DNA of 64,000 bases from Prorocentrum cordatum (lineage: Eukaryota; Sar; Dinophyceae; Prorocentrales; Prorocentraceae). The translations under genes and the position numbers were made by a program. Positions within the stretch are counted from its first letter, which is position 1, and the number at the start of each line of letters is the position of its first letter. This document shows, piece by piece, positions 1 to 10,356 of this stretch. The stretch spans positions 1-64,000 of the forward strand of contig CAUYUJ010019863.1 of NCBI GenBank assembly GCA_963575745.1, in the 5' to 3' direction. Below the pieces are notes generated by a model, which had not been told where the DNA came from, ran no database searches, and saw only the letters and a program-made list of their open reading frames with translations.

Positions 1-225
1 CAGACGCTCCGTCTCCCCATGGGCAGCGCCGCCGAACGCCTCGGCGACTGCGCTCGCACGGGGGCGCCGGCAGTGGATTTCTTCCGTCTCGTCGGCCTCC
101 ACCACGGGAGCGGGCCGCACAGTACTCGGGTGAGCGACGGACTTCTGGGCTCCCCCGCCTGCTGCACGCAGAGAGGTCGACGGCGAGCCCAGGGCGGAAG
201 GCAGAGGGGGCGGGCCTTCTCCAGA
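1..225. other. No gene recognised
   Basis: GC-rich sequence. Short open frames cross it but none has a recognisable domain or codon pattern. I see nothing I can support here. Confidence 0.5.
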
Positions 226-371
226 CGAGCGCGTTCCACTGCTCGCAAAGTAACTACTCGCAAATGGCCTGGATCCGGGGGGGGGGGATCTACGAGAAAT
301 TGCATCGAATCAGACCTGTGTTTTTTCGGGCGTTTGCGAGCAGGCACTTTGCGAGCAGTGGAACGCGCTCG
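226..371. mobile_element. Foldback MITE, CGAGCGCGTTCC family, copy 1
   Basis: The two ends are inverted copies of each other. The left arm (226-269) and the reverse complement of the right arm (328-371) match at about 39 of 44 positions, both starting CGAGCGCGTTCCACTGCTCG. The middle is AT-rich with a G run. Related pieces lie at 48,552-48,680 and 49,779-49,853. There is no coding capacity, so it would be a non-autonomous element. No clear target duplication was found. Confidence 0.75.
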
Positions 372-948
372 ATGACTCTCAGAAGGCGCAGCAGGCCTCG
401 GGCCTCCTGCACGAGACAGGCGTCCGCAGAAGGCCAGCGAGCTCGCGCGAAGCCCCGCCGCCTCCCGAGAAGGCCCGCGCCCTCTCGCTGCCCACCCGGG
501 CGCGCCGCCGGCAACGACTTGCAGCCCAGGCAGGGGGGGGTCCTCCGGTGCGCCCAAGAGCGCACGGGCCGCTGCCGCCGCGTCGCGCCGCACGCGGTCG
601 GGGGTGGCGCCACTGGCCCGCACCAAAAGGCCACGCCGTCGAGAAGGTCGCTCTTACCGAGGGCTCCCAACTTCGCGCTTCGCGCTTCGCGCTGCGCGAA
701 GCGCGAACAACTTCGCGCTCTCGCGCCGCCTCCCGGGGGAGAAGAGGAGGATAAGGAGGAATCGGAGCCGAACCGCGAGGCGCGAAGCGCGAATAACTTC
801 GCGCCCTCGAGGGCGCCCTTGCTTACGTGCGTGTGGCCGTTCCTGCAGAGCCTCGTGCTCTCCTCCTGGCCTCGAACCCCCCAAACCGTGGTATACATAT
901 ACAAATGGCACGCGCGTGCCCAGCCTCATAAAATCACATGTGCAGCAT
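372..948. other. Gene-free stretch with GCGAAGCGC palindromes
   Basis: No gene recognised. At 667-715 and 776-815 there are overlapping palindromes built from GCGAAGCGC and TTCGCGC. Several long open frames overlap here on both strands, which is what palindromic GC-rich DNA gives without coding. Confidence 0.5.
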
Positions 949-963
949 GCGCGTGTGTGTGTG

Positions 964-1015
<52 letters not shown>

Positions 1016-1032
1016 TGTGTGTGTGTGTGTGG
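949..1032. repeat. GT/GC microsatellite
   Basis: A run of (GT)n changes to (GTGC)n and back to (GT)n. Degenerate GT-rich sequence continues to about 1090. Confidence 0.95.
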
Positions 1033-1205
1033 TGTATAAGGCTTGTGTTATGTGTTGTGTGCGGTGTGCGTGTGTTGTGTAATGTGATAATAAGTGAGTT
1101 ACGTGTGGGACATGTCTTGTCTGCGTGTTTTGTGTGTTACAGCCAAGACCAGTCCACAAGAGACCCATCGGAAAAACATAACCCTGAATATTGCCGACGT
1201 TTCTC

Positions 1206-1402
1206 GGGCCAAGGCTGGGTTTCTTGCTCAGCGGCTGCCAGCGAAGAAACTCGGGGTACCCTGGACCCGGCGGTTGTTCATGGCCCGCGCACGGCCTCTC
1301 AAAACATTCAAGGTACCCTGACAACCAAGGTTTCTTCGCGGCCGCTGCAAGCCTTAATGCGAACACAAGCCAAAGAAGCCCAGGGCACCTTGGCAGAACG
1401 AA
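1206..1402. mobile_element. Probable foldback element
   Basis: The two halves are inverted copies. AGCGAAGAAAC then GGGTACCCTG (1230-1266) pairs with CAAGGTACCCTG then GTTTCTTCGCGG (1309-1341), and the outer parts pair as CCAAGGCTGGGTTTCTT with AAGAAGCCCAGGGCACCTTGG. There is no open frame of note. The ends are not sharply defined and no target duplication was confirmed. Confidence 0.5.
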
Positions 1403-1439
1403 GGGGGTTTCTTGGCATGGGCTCCCACTTTAGGTGTGC

Positions 1440-1445
1440 GGTGTG

Positions 1446-1497
<52 letters not shown>

Positions 1498-1660
1498 TGT
1501 GTGCAGTGTGTGCTGCTTGTGTTGAGTGTGTTGTGTGTGTCGTGTGTGTGTGTGTGGTGTGTCTGTGTGCGTGTGCTCTTCGTGCGTGTTCTGAGTGTTG
1601 TAGGTGATGTGTCTTATGATGCATGTGAATGTGCTGTGTGTGTTTTGTGCGGTGTGGCTG
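1440..1660. repeat. GT microsatellite with degenerate flank
   Basis: Nearly pure (GT)n at about 1447-1497, then degenerate GTGTGT/TGTGC sequence to about 1660. Confidence 0.9.
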
Positions 1661-1867
1661 TGTTCTTGGACCGTGGCGTCGCGATCTGCGTGAGGGGTGC
1701 GTCCAGGTTTCCGAATGCTGAGGATCTCCCGAGCGAAACTGCTAAACAAAGAAACGCGGATTCATGATAACCGCTCTGAGCTCTACACCCTCGTAGAGGT
1801 GCGCATGATAGTACACACGCGTTTCTATACATATGTGGGCCAGCGTGGACCCAAAACAGTGTGTGTC

Positions 1868-2090
1868 CAAACACACATGGTGTGCAATCTATGTGGGGCA
1901 AGCCAAATCGTGCAATCGATGTTGTTCAATCGCGTGCAATATAGGTTGTGCAACTTACGTTGTGCAGTAAAAGTGGTGCGATCTATGAGATGCGCAATAG
2001 GCTGTGCAATACATGTGCAGCAATATTTGTGGTACAATCTCTGTGGTGCAATATATGTGGTGCCATTTGTAAGGCACAACATATGATGTA
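1868..2090. repeat. Minisatellite, unit like TGTGCAATCTATGT
   Basis: Degenerate tandem units of roughly 14-17 bp around the core TGTGCAAT(C/A)TATGT(T/G). The same family recurs at 3010-3190. Open frames across it are rich in Cys, Val and Gln on one strand and Thr and His on the other, as expected from a repeat rather than a gene. Confidence 0.85.
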
Positions 2091-2340
2091 CACTACAACG
2101 GCGGTCCTAAAGCTGTGGCCATCCATGCAGATGTGCGGCCCCTTCCTCCCGTAGAATCCTTCAACGCGGGGTCCGGCGGCGGCGGAGTAGGTTTCGGCAC
2201 ACTCTCAGGCTCTCAGGAGGCATGATATGCTCATCACCGTGCAAGAGCTCACTCCGCGGGCTTATTCCAACGCAGAAGCCTCACGCCGTCGGGGGTGAAC
2301 TCTCAGTGGCAACTCATGGGAGCCTCCCATACCATCTTAT

Positions 2341-2475
2341 CGGCTCTTGCGAGTCGACGCTAACCGACGCTAGTCGACGCTAATCGACGCTACTTCGACG
2401 CGAATCGACGCTAACCGACGCTACGTCGGCCCTACCCCATCGACTCCCAGACGCTAATCGACGCTGGTCGACGGT
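2341..2475. repeat. Decamer tandem repeat CGACGCTAAT
   Basis: About a dozen imperfect units of CGACGCTAAT/CGACGCTAGT in tandem. The run is interrupted once by a non-repeat segment near 2423-2450. Confidence 0.85.
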
Positions 2476-3009
2476 TAAGACTGAATTAAAAGGGTATACC
2501 AGGCTCCCATGATTTGCTACCGAAGGTGAACTCACCCCGCTTGTCCTTGTGGCAGAACTAGCGTGCTCCAAGTCCTCTGAAGCTCACTCCGCGCTGTCGT
2601 CTTCTAGAAAGCGAGAGGCTTCCGCACTCGACGGCGCACTCTGCCTCGACGCAATATATCGCCTGCGGATGGGCTCACGCCGCCCACCTCGATGCACAGG
2701 CGCACCGTGACAGAATGGTCACAAGCATTGGTAAAGGGATGATCCATGTGGACCAACCGATGTGGTGGAATTTATGTTGAGCAGGGACCGACCGGCCTGG
2801 TATTCCTATAGACCTACCACGGCCTGTCCTTAGAACCCAGAGCTGTTACAGTAATACAAAAATATACTTTGAGCACACGAACGATGTGTTGCAACAAGGC
2901 AGTCTCAGCCAGAGCGTTCTAAGAACATTTCATGCAAACCACAAAAGGTTGCTCGAACATTCTCTGGTGGGCCTATAGGCGAGCCAGGGCGCTTCACCAC
3001 TACTTGACT
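2476..3009. other. Nothing recognised
   Basis: Mixed-composition sequence with no gene, element end or strong repeat that I can support. Confidence 0.4.
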
Positions 3010-3190
3010 ATGTGGTGCAACGTATGTTGTGCAATATGTGGTGTGCAATATATGTTGTGCAATATGTGGTGCAATCTGTGTTGTGCAATCTATGTTGTGC
3101 AACGATTGTGGTGCAATCCATGTTGTGCGGTCTATGTGGTACGCAGTCTATGTGGCGCAATATGTGTGGTCAATTCGATGTTGTGGGCCG
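3010..3190. repeat. Minisatellite, unit like TGTGCAATCTATGT, second block
   Basis: Same unit as at 1868-2090, about 1 kb away in the same orientation. The two blocks flank the CGACGCTAAT array. Confidence 0.85.
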
Positions 3191-3788
3191 CTCTTTGTTT
3201 TTTTGAAATGGCGAGAACCTCAAAACCCTTCAAAACCGTGAAGGAAATCAAAGGAGTTGGCCTCCGCAGCGGTCCTCGGGTCCTCTTGGGCCGTCCCTGG
3301 AGCCTCCTGGCCTGTCATCTGGCCCTCTTGGGCCGTCTTGCGGCTCCCGTAGGGTCCTCTTCTGGATGTTTGGGGCCCTCTGGAGCGTCTTGAGCCCGCT
3401 GGCCAGGCCCGGCAGAGATGTGCAGTATTGAGGGATGAAAAGACGACCCTACCCTGGGTTACAAGTGCGTGGTCTGTAAACCTCCTGGGAACCCCCAAAG
3501 CCTAGAGACGCCAGGACGCGGCACATCACGCAGGGTTTACCCTGTCAGCCCACCGGAGTTTCAGCGCACAGCGCCTCGTAAACCAGGGTAGGGGCGCTTT
3601 TTATGCCCTTGACAGTAGGCCCGGAAAATCTGGGGGGCCCTCTGCAGATGTGTCCGGGAGGTCCCGGAGGCCTGGGATCCAGAGGGTCCAGGGGGATCCC
3701 CGGAGCCCGGGATCGGGGAGATCCTTTGATAAAGGGGAGGGGAAAAGGTCCAAATAATAGAAATGTAAGAGTCGGAATGCATATACAT
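3191..3788. other. Gene-free; degenerate GGGTCCTC-type repeats
   Basis: No gene recognised. Short GGYCCTCTTGGG-like words recur at 3290-3400 and 3640-3720 and resemble the CCAAGAGGCCCC minisatellites found elsewhere in this window. Confidence 0.4.
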
Positions 3789-3878
3789 ATGTAGATATAC
3801 AAATATTCATGTGCATGTACGTGTGATGGATCTGTACATGTATATATATATATATGTATATATATATGTATGTGCTTG

Positions 3879-3916
<38 letters not shown>

Positions 3917-4015
3917 ATGCAACTACAACACCTGCACACCTATATACGTATCTAGATGTACATATTTGTTTTTTTTTTTTTTTTATATATATATATATAT
4001 AAATAAATAAATACA
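3789..4015. repeat. AT/TA microsatellites
   Basis: (TA)n runs around 3838-3912, then a T run and (AT)n around 3967-4012. This is the most AT-rich part of the first 10 kb. Confidence 0.95.
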
Positions 4016-4247
4016 CGCAATGCGGTTAGGAACGTTTGCTTGGGCTGTCGCGGCAGCGGCACCTGCGACACGCCACGCCCTGACGCCATGCCCTGCGATC
4101 CGACAGCGTGCCACTCGGCTTCGTGGGGCGGGAGGCCGGGGAGAGCTCGGGACGCTGGCGCCTGGAAGCTGGGAAGCTTTTCGCGCGCCGCGCCGAAGCC
4201 TGATGGGCTAGAGCCAGCGGGACGACACCATGAGCACCAGACCGTGC
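4013..4247. repeat. Dispersed repeat (CGACAGCGTG type)
   Basis: The segment around 4063-4170 (CCCTGCGATCCGACAGCGTG, then a GGGGCGGGAG and GAGAGCTCGGGACG motif) recurs in diverged form at about 6575-6675, with shorter parts near 6945-6985 and 13,300-13,350. No coding evidence. Confidence 0.5.
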
Positions 4248-4402
4248 AATGCGGTATGACGATTAATAAAAAAAGGGGAGAGAACGATTAAAAAATTAGC
4301 CTGGCGAAAGACCCAACCATGCGCAGTTGTGACTACCGCACTTGCGAATAACATCTTCGCCCGCGCTCCCGATGCGGCCACAACTTCCCGCCCGAGCCCG
4401 AC

Positions 4403-4525
4403 ATGTTCCGGGGCACGTTCGTGGCTGTCTTCGCGGGCGCCGACGACGACGAGGACGGCGTCCCCCTGACCGAGGAGCAGAAGCAGGAGAGGGCTCTGAG
4501 AGCCATGAGGGAGGCTGCCGCTGGG
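4403..4525 (+). CDS. Exon-like fragment inside element A
   Basis: The frame starting ATG at 4403 reads MFRGTFVAVFAG, an acidic run, then PLTEEQKQERALRAMREA before entering the tandem repeat. The acidic and helix-like composition differs from the repeat frames around it and looks like a piece of a real protein. It is absent from A copy 2 (36.5 kb), so it may be a captured host exon. The frame stays open through the repeats to 4921. No function recognised. Confidence 0.35.
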
Positions 4526-5200
4526 GCCTTCGGTGGAGCTCCCTATGGGGCCACGATCCTCGTGAGGGGTGTGCCGAAATGGCCCGAGGCCGCCATGCGA
4601 ACCCTGCCACTGGGGCCTTCGGTGGAGCTCCCCTATGGGGCCACGATCCTCGTGAGGGGTGTGCCGAAATGGCCCGAGGCCGCCATGCGAACGCTGCCAC
4701 TGGGGCCTTCGGTGGAGCTCCCTATGGGGCCACGATCCTCGTGGGGGTGTGCCGAAATGGCCCGAGGCCGCCATGCGAACGCTGCCACTGGGGCCTTCGG
4801 TGGAGCTCCCTATGGGGCCACGATCCTCGTGAGGGGTGTGCCGAAATGGCCCGAGGCCGCCATGCGAACGCTGCCACTGGGGCCTTCGGTGGAGCTCCCT
4901 ATGGGGCCACGATCCTCGTGAGGGTGTGCCGAAATGGCCCGAGGCCGCCATGCGAACGCTGCCACTGGGGCCTTCGGTGGAGCTCCCTATGGGGCCACGA
5001 TCCTCGTGAGGGGTGTGCCGAAATGGCCCGAGGCCGCCATGCGAACGCTGCCACTGGGGCCTTCGGTGGAGCTCCCTATGGGGCCACGATCCTCGTGAGG
5101 GGTGTGCCGAAATGGCCCGAGGCCGCCATGCGAACGCGGCCACTGGGGCCTTCGGTGGAGCTCCCTATGGGGCCACGAAGCGTGTGAGGGGTGTACCGAA
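4523..5200. repeat. 89-bp tandem array inside element A
   Basis: Eight units begin GGGGCCTTCGGTGGAGCTCC at 4523, 4612, 4702, 4790, 4879, 4967, 5056 and 5145. Spacing is 88-90 bp and identity is very high. The 1-bp length changes shift the reading frame between units, so the long frames on both strands are not conserved as protein. Diverged relatives are at 36,550-37,870, 56,285-56,475 and 62,313-62,960. Confidence 0.95.
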
Positions 5201-5477
5201 ATGGGCGACGGGTGTGGGTGACGCGGAGAGGGAGGAGGGAGGAAGGGGCAGAGGAGGAGAGGAGGGGAGACGCGGGCCACCGTCTCTTCAAAACGAGGAC
5301 CCAACACCACAGGATGGTTGGGAAATAGTTTCCTGCTGTTTATGCACAAGTTTTTGACTGGAGGAGAACGATTCAAAAAATAGTTTTCCAGCCCGCAGCC
5401 GGTTTTTTCTAATCGTCATCCCGGGCGCCGCCGCGTGAACACGACCCCCGGTCATTTATCAATCGTCATCCTCCATT

Positions 5478-6283
5478 ATACATCAATGGTCGTTGTGTTC
5501 CACGGCCCGTGCCCGGCGGCGCTCTCGGCCCCGTCTCCATGGGGGCGCCCCTGTCGGGCCGACCTCCCGGGGGCCACGGGCAGAAATGCGAAGGCCCAGG
5601 CTCGGAGAGACTACAGGGCAGTTTTTCATAATATTTTTTTTAATGATGGATTTTAGTACATGGTTAACTTATGAGTGAATTTATGCATGAACTCATCGTT
5701 GATGTTGATACTAAATCCCGGCATCTTTAATACACGATCCGCACGCGGAGCATGTATTAAAAAAACGGCACGGTACAGCAATGGCGCGGTGCGGCATCTC
5801 TGCTGCGCTCTCGCGGCGCCCAGGTCGGGGCCCCCGAGCCCCACGTTGGGCGAGCCTTCGCGGGAGCTCCTGTGGGCCTCCGCGGCCCTGTCTTGAGCAT
5901 GATGTCGAGCAGGCTTCGTCCAGAAGCCGACCACCTCTCTTCACCCCCGCTGGGCCCGGTTGTAGGGGTATCGCGCCGTAGCATCGCTGGCGCGCGCGGA
6001 GTGTGCCGCAACGCTGATCGAAAGCTTATGCTGAGCATAAGCCGCGCTCACCTGAGTAGGGATCCCTCTCGCACAGGTGGTCCAGTCCAGTCCACCCCCG
6101 CTGGGCCAGAAAACAAACGAGACCACCCCAACCAGGAGATCCGGCGCGGGCTTCTGCGTGGCAGGCGCTGCGGTGCCCGAGGGGCCGTAGCGCATACCAC
6201 GGAGGGCCGTATGTGGGGTGGTGTCGTTTGCTTGTTGGTCAGCCTTCGTCCAGATTTCGTCCAGATTTCGGGGCCTCTCTTGG
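5478..6283. other. Gene-free stretch
   Basis: No gene recognised. It contains the palindrome at 5726-5761. The remainder is mixed GC-rich sequence with short open frames only. Confidence 0.4.
5726..5761. repeat. 36-bp near-perfect palindrome
   Basis: TTTAATACA at the left pairs with TGTATTAAA at the right, and the inner TCCGC pairs with GCGGA around a 2-nt centre. Two base pairs are mismatched. It could form a long hairpin or cruciform; function unknown. Confidence 0.8.
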
Positions 6284-6479
6284 AGGCCTAGAAATGGGCA
6301 CCAACACCAACACAAGGGGTTGCCTCCACAGGGGGAAGACGATCCTCGATTTCGGTGTTGGTGGCAATATTTCGGCCACCTTGGAAGCCAGATTATTACC
6401 ACCATCACCGAGATCGGGATCTTCCTCCCTCGGTGGATGCACACCGCCGATATTGGTGTTGGTGTCAATCTCTAGGCCT
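6284..6479. mobile_element. Foldback MITE (AGGCCTAGA ends)
   Basis: The ends are AGGCCTAGA (6284-6292) and TCTAGGCCT (6471-6479). The inverted similarity runs deep: ACCAACACCAAC pairs with GTTGGTGTTGGT, and the halves continue to mirror to the middle near 6375. Length is 196 bp with no coding capacity. No other copy was seen in this window. Confidence 0.7.
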
Positions 6480-6569
6480 GCGACTCTCTGAAGCTTCCAT
6501 GGAGGACCACCCAACCCCCAAGGTCCCGCTCACCCTCCCCCGACTTCGGTCGGGACCCTTGCCCCAGCG

Positions 6570-6680
6570 CGTCGCGGCAACGGCCCCGGCGACACGCTAC
6601 GTGTGCCCTGCAAGCGGACCAGCGTGCGGCTCCGCTCCACGGGGCGGGAGCCTCGGGAGAAGCTCGGGACGTAGCTGCCT
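6570..6680. repeat. Dispersed repeat (CGACAGCGTG type), second copy
   Basis: Diverged copy of the segment at 4063-4170 (GACACGCTACG, GGGGCGGGAGCCTCGGGAG, AGCTCGGGACG). The foldback at 6682-6862 directly follows it. Confidence 0.45.
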
Positions 6681-6681
6681 G

Positions 6682-6862
6682 AGTGACTACCTACCAGACC
6701 ACCCCAACCCAACCCGAAGACCCGAATTTGACCCGAATTTCGGGTTGGGGGGGGCACGTGTTCCATGTGTTTTTTCAGTGTTCCCCGACCCCCCCCACTG
6801 GAAATCGAGGATAAATTTTGGTCTTCGGGTTGGGTTGGGGTGGTTAGGTGGGTGGTGACTGA
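6682..6862. mobile_element. Foldback MITE (CCACCCCAACCCAACCCGAAG arms)
   Basis: The left arm (6682-6730) and the reverse complement of the right arm (6812-6862) share AGTNACNACCNACC followed by ACCACCCCAACCCAACCC and GAAGACC. Length is about 181 bp with a G/C homopolymer-rich middle. No coding capacity. Confidence 0.7.
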
Positions 6863-7259
6863 GGACTGGGACGTGGTCCACATCTCGCGGCGAGGCGAGG
6901 TGGGCCAGAAACGGCGGCGCGACACACTGCGTCAGCACACGCTCGTGACCGCATGCCCTGAGATCCGACGCCGCGAGCAACATCGAAGCATCGTGTACAC
7001 AGTCACGACGGGAGCCCCAGACGCCGCGACTGGAGCCGGCTCGATCCGTGACGGCCCCCGGGCCCGAGACCCGGCGCAGGCGCCCGGGTGTGAGGAAGCT
7101 GCACCGCCCAGATCGGGGATGGACAGACCCCCCTCTGTAGTAAAACGTGGTTTCGTGAAAACGACCTGCGGCCCAGACCTGGCGGGCGCAAGCCTGGAAA
7201 GTAGCGGCCACGGCGGCCTCTCGAGGGCCGAAAACGGACAATTCACGAATCGACGTGTC
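6863..7259. other. Gene-free stretch
   Basis: GC-rich, no gene recognised. It lies between two foldback elements. Confidence 0.4.
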
Positions 7260-7467
7260 ACTGTTTTGGACGCCCAAAATGGGTACGGAAAGAATGGGTA
7301 CTATGCCCAACAGCAAATGTTGTCCAACTGTCAAACAGGCGGCCTTCTGTCTCGAATGGACACAAGCCGCGGCGGCGTGGACAGCGAGTCCTGTTAAAAA
7401 TGAACAAGAAATGCTGTTGGGCATTGTACCCATTCTTTCCGTGCCCATCTCGGGCGTCCAGAACTGT
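7260..7467. mobile_element. Foldback MITE (TGGACGCCC arms)
   Basis: Arms of about 55 bp at 7260-7314 and 7412-7467 are inverted copies. They share TGGACGCCC, ATGGG(T/C)ACGGAAAGAATGGG and ATGCCCAACAGC. The arms differ at only a few positions, so the element is fairly young. No coding capacity. Confidence 0.8.
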
Positions 7468-7867
7468 TGGGGGTTCTGTCCACCCCCGACCGGATCTCGG
7501 GGCGTCCGGCTGCGGGCGCCCCGCCTGCAGTTGTCCTCCTCGGTGCGGCAGGGCACCTCGTTGCAGGCCTCGGGGGGGGGGGTCCGCTGGGCGTCGCTCT
7601 CGCGGGCGGGTGCGGCGAGGAGGTATTTTCTTTTGGGGGGGGGAAGCAGCGAGGGGGGGAGGGCGAGGCACAGGGAGTTGGGCTGGGGGCTCAGATTGGG
7701 GGGGGGAGGGCGAGGGAGGATGAGGGAGAGAAAGGAAGAGGAGGGGAGGCGAGAGCAGGAAGAGAGGGGAGGAGAGGGAGGATCATGAAGAGAAGGGCGC
7801 GGAAGGAGGACGTGGGGGAGCAGCAACAAGGCAGCAGCAGGCGGGAATGGATCGCACCCTCCTCAAT
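7468..7867. other. Purine-rich gene-free stretch
   Basis: G-runs and GGGAGG-rich sequence with open frames of low complexity. No gene recognised. Confidence 0.5.
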
Positions 7868-8190
7868 CTCCATCACTCTCCTCCTCCTCCTCCTCCTCCT
7901 CCTCCTCCTCCTCCTCCTCCTGCTCTCCTCCTCCCCCTCCTCCTCCTTCTCCTCCTCCTCCTCCCTCCTCCTCCTCCTCCTCCTCCTCCTCCTCCTCCTC
8001 CTCCCCTCCTCCTCCTCCTCCTCTCCCTTCCTTCACTTGTTTTTCCCGCCTTTTCTTCCTGCTTCTACATGCTCCTCCTCCTCCTCCTCCTCCTCCTCCT
8101 CCTCCTCCTCCCCCTCTCCTCCTCCCTCCGCTCCCCCGCATCCTCCGCTTTCCCACTCCTCATCCTCCTCCTCCACCTCCTCTGAGGGTA
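7868..8190. repeat. CTC trinucleotide microsatellite
   Basis: Imperfect (CTC)n / (CCT)n. The frames read as Leu, Pro or Ser runs on one strand and Glu or Gly runs on the other, all explained by the repeat. Confidence 0.95.
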
Positions 8191-8279
8191 GGGCTGGACA
8201 GGGACAGAGTATAGGATGGGAATCTGGCTGGTGGCTACAAGACGAGAGGGTTTAAGATCAGACCTAGCCTTCTCCTCCT

Positions 8280-8468
8280 TCTCCTCATCATACTGCTGCT
8301 GATCCTCCTCATCCTACTGCTTTTCGTTATCAGCAATGTCATCATTACCAGCATCACCATTGCCATCATCAGCATGATCATCATCGTCATCGCCAGCATC
8401 GTCAGCATCATCATCGACATCACCATCATCGTTATCATCCGAATCATCATCATCAGAATCAGCATCGA

Positions 8469-8499
<31 letters not shown>

Positions 8500-8503
8500 A
8501 TCG

Positions 8504-8553
<50 letters not shown>

Positions 8554-8658
8554 GTCACCATCGCCCTCACCACCACCATCACTACATCACCACCACCATC
8601 ACTACATCACCATCACCATCACCATCACCATCAGCATCATCATCATCATCATCAGCAG

Positions 8659-8742
<84 letters not shown>

Positions 8743-9104
8743 GCTCATAGTCCTGGTCATCACGACCAGCGCGATCATCACCATCACCATTATCTGCGTT
8801 AGCAGCAACATCATCAGCACCATCGTCGTCATCGACAATATCCTCATGCTCATCGTGACCATCATGATCATCGCATCATCACCATTACCATCATCCGCAT
8901 CAGCACCACCACCACCACCATCATCACCATCATCAGCATCAGCATCATCACCGTCATCATCATCGACATCATCAGTATTATCATAATCCGTATCAGCCGC
9001 ATCAGCATACTCATCATGACCATACTCGTCGTCATCATCAGAATCATCAGCAGCAGCATCACCATCAGCATAAACATCGTCGTCGTCAGCTGCATCAGTA
9101 TCAC

Positions 9105-9148
<44 letters not shown>

Positions 9149-9215
9149 GCATCATCATCATCAGCAGCAGCATCAACATCAGCATCAACATCAACAACCT
9201 CATCACCCCTCTCAT
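8280..9215. repeat. ATC trinucleotide satellite, about 0.9 kb
   Basis: Long imperfect (ATC)n / (CAT)n with interspersed CAG, CGT and ACC triplets. All frames stay open on both strands (His, Ile or Ser; Asp or Met). I treat these as repeat artefacts. A similar block lies at 46,060-46,640. Confidence 0.95.
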
Positions 9216-10356
9216 CCTTACTCCTTCTCTTCCTACACCAACCGTCCTCCATCTGCCTCCTCCTCCTCCGTGTCCTCCTCATCCTCCTTCTTATCCTCCT
9301 GCCCTCCCTCCTGCAACTGCTGCTCCTCGCTGCTGCGACCTCCCCCTGCCCCTCTCGCCCCCCCTTCCAGGCTTTTCCCCTCCTCCTGGTCCTGCTCATC
9401 CTGGGCCGCATCCTGCTCCTCGCTCCACTTCTGGGGCCGCCCTCAGAAGTCAACTTCGCCACCCTTGCACCCACACGTTCGGAACAAACAATCGATCGCG
9501 AACGAATCGGAGATGCTGCTCGAGGAGCATGACACAGAGTGGAAGAGGAGGAGGAGGAGAAATAAGAGCGACATGGGCCAGCAAGGGAAGGAAAGGCGGA
9601 CAAGGGAAGGAAAACACGATCCGAGAGGAGAGAATCGGCAGCGGCAACATCTGAGAGAGGGACACAGCGAATTCCGCTGCCCCTCGCGACTGCTATCCCG
9701 CACCACGGCCAGACTGCAGACTAAACCATGGCACCCGGAGAATAGCAGACGACACCGCTCACATGTACCAGACAGGCTGCACGCACCAAGGAGGAGGAGG
9801 AAGCGGCGGAGGAAGGGCCGCACGCAGTTGGAGGACGTCGAGAGTGAAGGCAGCCTTGCTGCGTTCAAAGAGTGCTGATGTTGCAAATCGATCCAAGGCA
9901 GCCCAGATTTTAGCACCGGATTCCATAACAAAGTGGGGGGGGTCACATTCGGGGGGGGTCTAATTGAGCTGTCTTGGAGGGTTCGGGGGGGTCTGGGCAA
10001 AGGGCCGCCCTTTCATGGATAGTCTTGGGGGTCTAAAACTTCTTGTCTGGGAGGGTTGTGACCCCCTCCCTTTTATTACGAAACCTGGAGTACTCATCCT
10101 CGTCCTTCCGCCGACTCCTTCGGAAAAAGAGCATGACCCCGTGCGGAGGAGCAGGGATGACTGTGGTGCACAGGCAGCTCGGGACAGTCCACCTTGCAGC
10201 ACCGAACATGTTCATCCCTGGCACCCTCGTAATATCCGAGCACGCCGTGCGGAGGAACAGGGGAGGCGGAGCCTTCTGCTCCCCGCGACACGACCAGAAG
10301 CCTTCAGCTTCCCGTCGCCGTCGCGGGCGCGAGAAAGGAGGGGCCGCTCCTGGGGT
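9216..10356. other. Gene-free stretch
   Basis: CCTCCT-rich sequence to about 9440, then mixed sequence. Several open frames of 60-185 codons overlap on both strands, none with a recognisable domain. A G-rich GGGGGGTCT repeat lies at 9937-10,000. Confidence 0.4.

Larger units (their letters stand above)
4296..5322 (+). mobile_element. VNTR element A, copy 1
   Basis: A composite repeat with a conserved leader (4296-4346, begins TTAGCCTGGCGAA), an internal tandem array, a GGA-rich stretch (5218-5275) and a conserved tail (5281-5322, ends ATGGTTGGG). Leader and tail recur around a different array at 36,500-38,091. The leader carries CCCAACCAT and the tail ends ATGGTTGGG, a 9-bp inverted match. 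It lies inside the MITE at 4248-5477, and AAAT occurs at both junctions as a possible short target duplication. Confidence 0.75.
4248..5477. mobile_element. MITE, AATGCGGGATGACG family, split copy
   Basis: Its left end (4248-4267) and right end (5458-5477) are inverted copies starting AATGCGG(T/G)ATGACGATTAAT. The solo copy at 21,742-21,943 is 202 bp. Here the same left 50 bp and right 150 bp (GACTGGAGGAGAACGATT through TAATCGTCATCC) are separated by about 1 kb of VNTR element A. The simplest reading is that A inserted into this MITE. Confidence 0.75.

Noticed and set aside
1868-3190. CRISPR-like array at the GTGCAAT repeats
   Set aside because: Units are degenerate and contiguous without unique spacers, and the surrounding DNA is clearly eukaryotic.
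4208-5187. Frames of about 300 codons on both strands of the 89-bp array
   Set aside because: Unit lengths of 88-90 bp shift the frame from unit to unit. The open frames on both strands follow from the repeat sequence, not from protein conservation.
8360-9603. Long open frames (up to 333 codons) across the ATC satellite
   Set aside because: All six frames stay open because the triplet repeat contains no stops. Composition is only that of the repeat.
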